The translations under genes and the position numbers were made by a program. Positions 50,701-62,700 of a DNA stretch of 64,000 nucleotides are shown piece by piece. Under the pieces are notes generated by a model that ran no database searches, was not told the origin of the DNA, and saw only the letters and a list, made by a program, of their open reading frames with translations. Positions within the stretch are counted from its first letter, which is position 1, and the number at the start of each line of letters is the position of its first letter. Source of the DNA: Amblyornis subalaris (Eukaryota; Chordata; Aves; Passeriformes; Ptilonorhynchidae); NCBI GenBank assembly GCA_018881555.1, contig JACAXG010000110.1, positions 2,611,938-2,675,937 of the forward strand. The letters run 5' to 3'.

Positions 50701-53700
50701 AGAAGGCTTAGGGGTGACCTAATTGTGGCCTTCCAGTACTTGAAGGGAGCCTACAGGAAAGATGGAGAGGGACTTTTCACAAGAACATGTAGTGACAGGA
50801 CAAGTGGGAATGGATTCAAACTGAGAGCAAGTAGGTTTAGATCAGGTATTAGGAAAAAATTCTTCACTGTGAGGGTTGTGAGGCACTGAAACAAGTTGCC
50901 CAGAGAAGTTGTAGATGCCCCAAACCTGGAAGTGTTCAAGGCTGGCTGGAGCTCTGAGAAACCTGGTCTAGTGATGGGTGTCCCTGCCCATGGCAGCGGG
51001 GTTGGAATGAGATGATCTTTGATGTCCCCTCCAATCCAAACCATTCTATGATTCTATGAAATGCTCTGCTATTCAGCAGGTTAGACTTTTACATTCCGGG
51101 AGGGATTCATTAAACTTGTTTGCTACAGAAATATTTCAAGAGGGTGACACATGTATGCCTTCTGGCAGCAGTGAAATCCACCCAGAATAAGTTGGCCAGC
51201 ATGTAGTTATTTTAGATTATTAGGAGCATCAAGCTTCGAGCTATCAAATGCTAAAGGAAAGTTCCTTCATTATTACTCATGAAAATAATCCACCAGCCAA
51301 CAGCTTCCACTTTTTATGTTTGGCAGAGGTCCAGCAATTACACATCCTGTTTTACTGAGGTTTGCAAAGGATCATTCTCAGACAGGTAAGAAAGACCAAG
51401 TATATTTTTACCTGGTTCAGAACCACCCAGTTGGGATCAATCTGCGCATCCCCCTCTGGGTCCAACACCACTGTCTGATAGGCCCTGAAGTCTGTCAAGG
51501 TGATCTCTGCATTCTCAGGGCACACATCGATCCGATCAATCACTGTGTCCTGGTCAAAATCAGACTCACAGACATCTCCAACTCCATCACCTGAGTGCAT
51601 CAGAGAAGTGAAAGGAGATTTATGGTGCAGCAAGTAGTCACATCTGGCCCAGCCACTGGATCAGGGTGTCCAAGAAGCAGGTGAAGTGTCAGCCCTGCTG
51701 GCTGCAGTGCTTGAGAAAGCGTCTCTGTTTTGGCTAAAGGGCCCCTGCGTGTTGGGGTTCCTCCTGGGATGAATGTACGGACACGTAGTGACTGTGCTGC
51801 ATCCTGCTGCAGATGTGTAATGCCTGGAGATGAATGCGGTGCCTGAGAATCAAAATGGCTCCTAAAGGCCCGTCTTACCATTATCATCTTCCTGCCCTGG
51901 GTTGGGAACCAGCCTGCAGTTGTCAGGGCCCGGGGGCAAGAGGTCAGGAATGCCATCATTATCATCATCATCATCACACTCATCACCCAGCCCGTCCTTA
52001 TCTGTGTCCAGCTGGGAGCTGTTAATAACGGTAGGGCAATTGTCTGTGCTGTCCTGGTGCCCATCCCCATCGCTGCAAGCACAGAAACAAAAAGAAATGG
52101 CATGCCAGCATCAGCTCCTGACTGCACAGGGAAGAGCACAGACGCCTGAGGGGAAAACACACCAGTGGCAGCTCCGGAGCTGGAACCAGACCAGTGGGGC
52201 AGCACAACCTGTTGTTGCTCAGGTGGCTGTACTGCAAGGAGGCCAGGAACAAAGAGAGTAAGATAAGATAAGGTGGCAGGAAAGCAAAGACCAAGCCAGG
52301 AGCTATAAAAATACTCTCATAGGGAAAAGAAAAAGAAGCCTCACATGGTGTGGGAAACATACCAGAGCCCAAGACTCCAAACAATGTCCACTCCTAAAGG
52401 GCATGTAAGGCACATCCAACAAGTGCAGTGTCCTCATTTAAAAGGAACCCAGGAGACAGCAAGAGCTGGACACCTTGTGTTCCTTGTCTTGCATGCATAT
52501 GTTGTGCACACGTGTCTTGGTGCCCATGAACATGCAGGTGTGAGTGTGAACGAAACTTTATGAGAGACTTTACATGAGCACCTGAAACCAGACTTGTTTA
52601 CAAACAAGCACTGTTCTCACCCTCCTGCATAGCAAGTTTTTCGTGGTGGACTTGGCACTGCTAGGGTAGTGCTTGGACTCAATGATCTTGAAGGTCTTTT
52701 CCAAACTGAATGATTCTATGATTCTGTGATTACAGTCCTGCAGGGGAGATGTGCGGTAAGAAATAGAGGAGAACGTCTGTAGCTCCCAAGCATCTGTCCA
52801 GGCCACAGCTGCATCACCTGGTTGTAGTGAAGAAATACCAGGAACAGGGACACAGACTACAGAAGAGGGTTCAAGAAGTTATGGGGTGGCTGCATAACTT
52901 CTCCATGCCAACAGTTAAGTGCATCTGTGAAAATAAACTGCCTGAAGTGAGGTGTGTTTTGTAAGCACACCAAAACGAAATTGCTTTCTGGCAATATTAG
53001 CAGGCATGTTTTCCCTCAGTAGCTTGTTGCTTAGCACAGGTGGGGCAGAAATGACCTGCAGCCAATTTAAGGTCATGCTATGGCTTACAGCTATGCATAT
53101 TCCCACCTATCTCTCTCTGTTTCAGAAATGTGCTTTAATTTTAGGTCGAAGCAATCAACGCTTGCACAATATTGACATAAAATGCAATGAGCACCATACA
53201 TGTGTATCTATTGCAAGGCTAACCTCAGGCAGAGCTACAGCATTTCTGTGAGGAAATGCTTTGTACACATTAGCGTACGGGGGGGAAAGAAAAGCCCTTT
53301 TTTAAAACAGGGAAAAAAACAAAGACATACCTACTTAAGAGTAAAATGCTGACGGCCTTGGCAGCTACTGGCCCAAGACTTGGAATGACCCCTGCAGAGG
53401 CAGGGAAGTGGGCTCCCTGCAGCTCCCTTCACCAACAGCAGCACCCACCAATGGCCCTGGGGTGAAACCCTGCAGTTGTCCGTGGCTGAAAAAATGCTGT
53501 GACAGCACAGGATTTATCAGTTCCCTTGCCTCTTGCTGTAAGTGAGGCGCACATGGGACGACTTGCCATCCCTAAAGTTTGTTATGCAGAAGCTGCTTCT
53601 AGACACGTGACGCAATTTGTCATGGGATGCGCTCCTGTGAACGTCCAAGGCATATGAAAGCCATAGACAGAGGAGCCTTGCCAGTCTTGCTGTGCTAAAG

Positions 53701-56700
53701 CAAAGCGGTTGACCTGCAAGTGTTTTACACTTGGTAATAAAATTCTGTTTCTGAAACACTAGGTTCTTGAAGAAAAACATACAGCCCTTAACTGTTAAAT
53801 TTTTGCTAAGGAAATAGAGAAATAGAAGAGGAATGAAAAATAAATAATAATAAAAAAGACATTCCTCACTAAGAAGGTTGGAGCAGTGCTCCGGGTTTTA
53901 CAGCCAGAGAATTGCTTGAATGTCACTTCCACAGGAACTCCCAGAAAGCCTGTGTGAATGGAGCTAAGGGTGAAGGCTTAACTGTAGTGCTACAGGCAAG
54001 TGAACAAACACGCTGATAAATCTTAACACTGTTTTTGAAATAACATCTCTCTGGAATTAAATCCAGGCTAGTCTGAGGGATTACAGCTCTCCAGGAATCA
54101 GCAGCATGCTTCAGCTCAAAACTAGCCTCTTTCACTGCATACCTGTCCTGATTGGTATCGCAGGAATCTCCAACCAGGTCATTGTCAACATCCGACTGCA
54201 AAAGGGAACAGAGACAGTTCCAGTATCAGCTGCCAAGAGCATCTATTAAAATGGCAGGATTAAATCAAAATACAACCAAATCCAATACAATTAAAATAAA
54301 AGACACTTGTTTTACAGAATATATTTTTTTGCTTGCATCATCCATCTAACCAAAAAGTCAGTTTTATTAAAACAGTGAATAAACTGGGTTAAACTTAATT
54401 GGAGCAGTTCAAGCAAGATTCCTCTGCTACTTAAAATAAGTATCCCTCATTTCTAACCAAGGTTGATTTCTTAAACAGCTTTAAAAATCTTCTATGTTTC
54501 TCTATAGTTTCCAACATTATTCGTTAGTCACAAGGGGGTGAGTCAGAATTCCAAACATATGAAAAGTTACAATGACTTTTCAGCTAGGAGCATTGGAAGT
54601 TTTGATAAATAAGGACACCAGGATTTTGTCCTGATTAAAGAAATATCAAGTGTAACTAAGTCACACTCCTGTGTGGAGTGTGGCATTGGACTCTGTGGGA
54701 CTGAAGCCCACATTTCAGAGCCTGACAGTAGAAGATACGGGCAGGGCAGAGGTTCTAACAACATCCGAAACTGAGAATACAACTGGTGGCTCCACTTTCT
54801 CTCATCAGGAGAGTCTGCAGGTCTGTAAAACTCCCCTGAATACCTAGATATATACTATATTATTCAGGAAATATACTTTATTATTAAAATATAAACTATG
54901 GCTGCATGGGTTGCTTCATTCTCTTGCATCTTCTCCGGCCTCAGCAGTTCCTATCCCTAAACAAGGATAATTTTTTCTTCTGCCTGCTAACCTGGTTTGG
55001 GTTGCTGATTGTAGGGCAGCTGTCACAGGCATCACCAACACCGTCATTATCCGTGTCCTCCTGGTCTTCATTGGGGATCCTCTGGCAATTATCCAAAAGG
55101 TTCTTAATACCTAGAGAAAAATGGATAGCATGTTAGTTAAAAACAATTCCCACGTTTGTTACTGGACAATATAAACATTAAGAACAGTAAAAACACTACT
55201 CCTTTTCAGCAACTACTTAATCCTGCAATGAAATTATAAGCCTGCACAATGAATCTTTTTAATGTGTGCATCATTCATTTAATTAGTCAGTCAGGAACAT
55301 CTCGCTAAAGAACAGCTTTCCACTCCATCACACCCATTGATTACACACAATTTATTCTATCCTGTTCCTGTATCCCAGCTTACAGGATGGGACATTTCAT
55401 CTTTGTTACTACATTTGAAGGGGCATGATTTTTTCCCTTCTTTCAAGCCTCCTAGAGCAATGAAAATAATATATTATGTAGCTCTTGGGCACTGGTGACT
55501 GGCAGCACCTGGATGCTCTGGGACATGTTTGTACCTTTAAGGAAATGCTCAACGACCAACAACCTTAACACACATGAAACATGGCTTGGCTTATCTGTTA
55601 CCGTGTTCAGTGCTTCCAGTGCAGGCTAAAAGATACATAGTAACTAAACTTAAAGGATCCCAAACACAAGTTTCAGGAAGAAAGACTATGTGTTACAGCT
55701 GGTGACATGAAATCTCCTAACACACAGCACACACTGGGCAAATTTGAATAACATCAGAGAAGCTGAAAACAAAAAATCACCAACCATCTCCATCCATGTC
55801 ATCATCACAAGCATCTCCCTTCCCATCACCATCTGTGTCTCTCTGGTCGTTATTCAGGACATTACGGCAGTTGTCACAAGCATCTCCAAAGATATCTTGG
55901 TCACTGTTTCTCTGGTTAACATTGGGAAACAAGACACAGTTATCCTGCAAGAGACACAGAATCAGACATGAGTCAGGCCCTGAATCTTTAATTTCTACTT
56001 TAGTGGATTTATATAACTCTTGTATTTATTTCTAATTTAAAATATTTAAAAATGAGTGTGAGCAGTTTGCCATTTTATGTGACTATTAGCTCTGGATCAG
56101 ATTTCACTTGCTTCCTCAAAGTTCTGCTTTGAACCAGACCGTGGGAACCCTAACCATAAACACTCAGTACCACAAGGCTTTATTTATAACCTTGATTTCT
56201 GATTCTCATTTTGGGTGCATCCACGGAGGGGAACCCGTTTTGGTGCCCTAGCTTTCTTACACGGTCCTTCTCAAAAGCTGCAGTTCTGAGACCCTGACAA
56301 GGTTTGCAGACGCTCTCAGTGAAAGGCCATTGCCCCCTTCTGGTACAGACTCAAACTAAAGCTGGAAACTGGGGAAAGAACTCTTTGATGCAAAAAGGTA
56401 CAAGTTCTTGTTTGGTTCTGGTGGGTTGGTTTGTTTGTTTCAAACAAGCTGCTACTGACTTTCGAAGTCCATCAGGAGGTATACGGAGAAAATTTTATTT
56501 CAAAGTGGTATAAAATTTCTACACTCATCCTGCACACCCATGATCTCATCTTCTTGCACAAAAAGAGCAACAGAGATGAGCAACAATATAGAAGTTACTT
56601 GATTCTGAAGTTGCTGAACCTGCAAAGAGACTTAGGAGGATTTAATTTTTTTCTTTTAGAACATTAATAAAACTAGTTGATTTAAGCTACCAGAATTCAG

Positions 56701-59700
56701 GCTGGGCCTCTGTGGCAAAACATCTTGAGACAGACCTTCTGGCTAGTTTGCGCTAGGTTCAGGAGGACATTTGTGCTGTGGATAATATGTTCTTGTTGTC
56801 TTCCTTGGAAGCACATTAAGCAGTATCAGCAAAGGATCTTAATATAGAATAGCAGTTGGCTTGTAAGAATACAGGGTGAAAACAGAATAGTTTTTACAAT
56901 CTGAATTTATCCTCTGATATATTCTGCAAATGTGTACCCAAATGGAAACTTCTTCTGCTTTGAGGACATGTTCCAAAGCTTTTTCAAGTTATTGGCAAGA
57001 CACACATTAATTTATGTGGGTTTTGGATCCCTGATGAAATGTGTTGTCAGGTCAGCCCGCCCTCTAAATAGAAAGACATTAATGCAAAGTAATGTTCCTG
57101 AAGGCCATGCTATGGGAGAGTGTGACAGAGGGGCACAAGTTCAATACACAAAAAGCTCTAGAATGAAATGATATAAGGTAATATTGGAGGATACATCAGT
57201 GGACTGTAAGGCTGGGTGGTTAGGTATGTTAAGAATGAGCATTACAAAAAAGAAAGACAGGATTTGTGGAGCCACTGACAGTGACGGGTATGGAACAATC
57301 TCTGGCAAATAGAAGTGTGTCAGATTTCAGAATCACTGCCCATTGCAGCAATGGGAAATCCTTCTGTTTGCACAGACCCCTGCATCCTGATCTATACACA
57401 GCACCTGCTCATTGGGAATGCCATCTCCATCTGCATCGTCATCACAGGCATCTCCAATCCCATCACCATCAGCATCTTCTTGTCCAGAGTTTGGGACAAA
57501 TCTGCAATTGTCCTAGACAGAAAAGGAGACAAGTCTGGTGTTCTATGGGTAAACTGGATGCCTTCATAATTGGAATGACTTTTTCCTATTATTAATTAAT
57601 TGAGTCATCAAATTAAATAGAATTCAATAACCTGAAAAAAAGATGAATACATCTAGTCATGTTTCTTCCAGTCTTCTTCTTCATCCCTTCATGCTCTGAA
57701 TGATTACAGAATTAAGAAAGAATTTCTTACCTTCCTGCAGTTTTCAGCAGAGCATGAGAGTTCTTCATTAGGGTAGCCATCAATGTCAACATCTTTTCCA
57801 CAAATATAACCATCACCAGCCCAGCCAATGCCACACTATCAATAAAACACCATGGTATTACTATCGAAAGGTTAATGAGTCACTGTAGAGATATTCAAGA
57901 AGGAAAACCCACACCAGTCTTGAAAACAGCAGCATACAGAAGTCATGGCCAGACACTGAAGTACAATGAGATAGAGAGAGCTTGAAAGAAACATCTCCTT
58001 TTCACATTGAGAGATGCTGCAGTGTATCTAGACATAGCTAGAAAGAGCTACAACTTGATGTCAAGTGGAATGTGTGCCTGCAACACCTAATGATTTCAGT
58101 GGGAGCTATGGATTTCCTATAGACACTGGCCAGGAACTAATTTTGGGTCCTCATCTGCAGATGGAGTAAAAGAAAAGAGGAGATGTAGGCAGAGTGTGCA
58201 CTTAGCATCTCAGCAAGGGGGTTCATGGTTAGATGGGATGACTGTATTCTGTTCAGAGCCTCAAGAACACATCTGCAACTAGAGGAAGTTTTAAGAGAAA
58301 ACTGTGTTGACATTTACTAAGTTTGCATTAGCAAAGCAAGGGCATCTGCACACAAGTCTCTTGTAACCAATTAAACTATTACTGTTTCAAACCAACACGT
58401 CATTTGTGTTGAAGATACATGCATAGAGCTGCATGTCAAAGTCTGGCCTTCCCTTAAAAAAAGGACTTGCCTAACAGAAGTATCAAGGCATTTTTCCATT
58501 ACAGCATGGACTTAAAATGTCCTAGATGATTATTCTTTGAAACAGATGTACTTAAAAATGATACCAAAGCAAGTGCCAGCAAAAGCATGCACCGTATCCA
58601 AATTTAGGACACAAGATTAGTCTCTTGCTTTCCACTCTAAGATGGAAAAAACTAAGTAATATACTTCAGGGTACTCTTACAGTGGAAGTTCATATGGTAC
58701 TTGGTGCTCCTCTGCTCCCATAGCTGGTAAGCACAGTACAGCCTCTCTGTGCCTAGAATCTGTGATTTCACTGAAAAAATACCATCTCTACCAGCCAGCA
58801 GATACAGGCACTTGGGCTATGCAGAGAGGATCCTTACTCACAGCTACATAGCTGAGCACAGGAGACGAATTTGTCCTTATGATGTCTTCTGCAGAGTGAC
58901 ACTTGACAGTCTTTTCTGAAGAGACTACAGAAAGTCTACAAAAGTCATTCCTAAAGATCTAATTACACAGACACAGTAAATATGATACATTAATATGGCT
59001 GCTTTACAGACATGTGGCAAGAACAAAACAATTGCAAGATAGTCTCAGCCAAGATTTCATAGCTGGTCTTGGCCAGTGTAGCACAATTGGTAAAACATCC
59101 AACTGTATAAAATGACCACAAAGATTTTCTCATTTCCAGCCTAAAAAAGGCTGGGTTTCACTGTAAAAATGCGTGAATTTATGAACTCACAATACATGTC
59201 ACCTCTCCTCTCCTCTCCTCAATACAACGGGCATGGATGCTGCATGGATTGAGGGCTCGATTCCTGCAGCTCCGTTCAGCCTGGCATCCCCTTGTTTGGT
59301 CTCCTGTATATCCTGGTTTGCACTGGCCACAGTGGTAAGACCCCTGCGAGAACAAAACGTGTCAGCCAGCCTTTTAATAGGACTTTTTTCCTTTTTAAGG
59401 CAAGCACACAAGCAAGATTGAAGTCACACTGTTTATACTGTGCAAGTGTAGTTTTTTATCCATTACTATGAACAAACTGTATTTTCTACATGAAACTGAC
59501 ATTCGGCTCCCAGAGTGCATGCTGGAAAACATATGGCCTGTTTAGACCAGTCTTTTGTTAAACCAGAGAAAAGTCATGTAGCAGAAAAAGCTTCATGATG
59601 CCTTGTCCCTGCCAGCATCACCCTGAGCTGCTTCCAGATGGCTGAAACTTTGTGCAAAACTCTAAGCAGGAGCTGATCAATCAGGCTGGATGATCTTATT

Positions 59701-62700
59701 TTCACTGTAAAGCACACTCATCAGTTTATCTAAAGGCAACTGGACACAAATTTTAATCAAAGAGAGACAAGAACTTTCATCATGTCTTTGTTCCATTTTA
59801 TTTTTTAACTTAAATGTTTTCCAGCCAATTTGAGCCAAATCTTTTTCTTCAGAAAAGAATTCTATAGCTGAAGACATGGCCATCCTCACTTACACTGCAA
59901 TGAGAACATCCATGTAAGTTTTTGCTATGGTTTACCATGACACATGCATATATACTTTATATTTGTGCCACTCTCTTGTGTAAATAAACACAAAGGAGCT
60001 AAGCCAAGGAATCTCATTATGTGCTGCAGCAATCACCATATGAGATATAAACAGATAAATCCCAATAAGATTAGGTCTTCTTTAGGCATCTAATGTGACT
60101 TATATCTCTCTTTCACATACTTGTAGACCTGTAACTTCAGACATAAAAGTTAATTGAGAACAACCTTTTTACCTTATGGAGAATAATTACTTTTTGACAT
60201 GTCAAGGGACAGAAACAGGCAGATCTCTGACAAACATGTGCATCTAACCCTTTGTGAAACTGAGGTGCTTTATACAACTTTGCTCTTTATGTACAAAGTC
60301 TGTTGGAGGAACTGTCAGGACTGCCCTAGACCACCATCACAGCAGAGTCTTTTTACTACTCAGGCAGTATTATTTTTGTCCTCTATTCCTAACTTCATTA
60401 CAAATTTTAACTCTGTGCTGTATGCATACTTTCAGGATGAAGACGAAAATAAACAGACAACTGAAGAGTAAAATAATCCCTGGGCCCTGCAACTGGTATG
60501 ACCTATGTAAAACACACCAGCCCATACACTTTATCCTAATGGACACCAGGCTAGTATCTTCTGGAGTCTGCTGAATTTGCTCACTATATTCTGTCCTATA
60601 TCAAGCCCTGGTATGCATTAAAATAGCCTCTAAGGCAGACCAGACTGTTTCTGAAGGGAGACGGGATTAGAAACCCCACGCTGCTGTTTTGACAGACGGC
60701 AGGACACTTGGTGCCTGCCCTCTGCAGACAGGGCTCGATGGCCTCCCAAAGAGGACTGGTCATGTCTAGTCATGCAGCAAGATACTACATGTGACAGTAA
60801 ATGTTCTAGATATTGAAAAAGAGACAAACATACTGAACAGTGAAAGCAGTCCTAAGAAAATAAGGTTCTTCACAAGCAAAGCTAACATTGAACACTAATG
60901 ATAGCTTCAACAATACCTTGCTGCAAAAAGAACCACCTTTACACCTGAAGGATACTTTTAACCCTTCTCTTGCTATGAAGAAAGACTGTGACAGGTATAG
61001 GACAACCAGGGGATCAGGCCCAGCCAGCACAGATTTATGAAAGGCAGGTCCTGCTTGATGAACCTGATCTTCTGTAACAGGGTGACCTGCCTAGTGGATG
61101 AGGGAAGGGCTGCGGATGTTCTCTGCACGGACTTTAGTAAAGCCTTTGACACCATTTCCAACAGCATTCTCCTGGAGAAACTGGCAGCTGATGGCTTGGA
61201 CAGGTGCACTGTTCACTGGGTAAAAAACTGGATGGCCAGGCCCAGAGAGTGGTAGTGAGTGGAGTTACATCCAGCTGGTGATCAGTTGCCAATGCTATTC
61301 CCCAGGGTTCAGTACTGGGACCAGTCCTGTTTAGTCACTGATGATCCGATCGAGCGTACCCCTGGCCAGTTTGCAGGTGACACCAAGTTGGGTGGGAGTG
61401 TTGACCTGCTGGAGGGCAGGAAGGCTCTGCAGAGGGATCTGGACAGGCCAGATCATGGGCTGCGGTCAGTGGAGGGAGGTTTAACAAGGCCAAGTGCTGG
61501 GTGCTGCCTTTGGTCACAACAACCCCAGGCAGCTCCACAGGCTGGGGCAGAGGGGCTGGAAAGCTGCCCAGTGGAAAAGGACCTGGGGCTGCTGGTGACA
61601 GCAGCTGAACATGAGCCAGTGTGTGCCCAGGTGGCCAAGAAGGCCTTCAAGACGGCATCCTGGCCTGTATCAGCAATAGTGTGGGAGCAGGACCAGGGCA
61701 GGGATTGTTCCCCTGTACTCAGCACTGGTGAGGCCACACCTCAAATCCTGTGCTCAGTTTTGGGTCCCTCAGGACAAGAAAGACACTGAGGTGCTGGACT
61801 GAGAGCAGAGAAGTGCAATGGTGCTGGTGAAGGGTCTGGAACACAAGTCCTGTGAGGAGCAGCTGAGGAAGCTGTTGGTATTTAGCCTGGAGAAAAGGGG
61901 GGGACCTTATGGCTCTACAGCTACCTTAAAGGAAACTATAGACAGGTGGGGGTCAGTTTTTTCTCCTAAGTAAGAAGTGATAGGACAAGAAGAAATAGCC
62001 TCAGATCCTCAGGCCCTCTCAAGCCAGATTGAATATTAGGAAGAATTTGTTCACGCAAAAGATTGTCAAGCATTGGAACAGGCTGCCCAGGAAGTGGTGA
62101 ACTCACTATTCTTGGAGTGTTCAAAAAAGGTGTGGATGTGGCACCTGGGGAAATGGTTTAGTGGTGGGTTTGTCAGTGATGGGTTAACAGATGGACTCGA
62201 CCTTCAGGGTTTTTTTAACCTAAATGATCCTATGATCATGTGATTCTATGTCCAACTTGCTTCATAGCATTAAAGTGGTCATATGCCCTTTTTACTGGAT
62301 CTTAACATCTTTCAAACCATTTTTACTTCTTCCATGCTTGCTCTAGTGGATTTAATATCTATTGGCATTAACAGTGTTGTACCAATTGCGGCTCTTCCTG
62401 TTTCCATTTATTTAGAGGGATATCTATTACCGTATGCATTACTCCTATAAAGAGAGCACCCAGGGGAACAGCTTGTTGCAGCCATTCTCAGGTGGGAGGA
62501 GATGAGGGGAACTAAAGGTTTAATCTTTCAAAGGAGGTTCTTTGCAATAACATACTCATAAACACACATCACTTGATGGTATGGAGAGAAGAGCTCCTGC
62601 TGTTCTTCAGGGAAAGTGATAACAATATAATTCAGATGAATGTATTAATGACTAATCAAGTATTGATTTTTTTTATTAATAGCTAGGAAAAGAGGAAAGG

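Larger units (their letters stand above)
52073..59190 (-). other. THBS4: THBS4 central introns
   Basis: Introns 52073-54142, 54196-54991, 55111-55784, 55945-57404, 57513-57730 and 57836-59190, interrupted by the exons listed separately. A small CR1 tail lies at 52641-52730. Otherwise ordinary AT-rich sequence. No extra exons seen. Confidence 0.75.

Noticed and set aside
59080..59125. tRNA-like stretch (gtagcacaattggtaaaacatccaac reads like a D arm)
   Set aside because: No B-box or T-arm GTTCGA-type sequence and no acceptor-stem pairing follow. Not called a tRNA.
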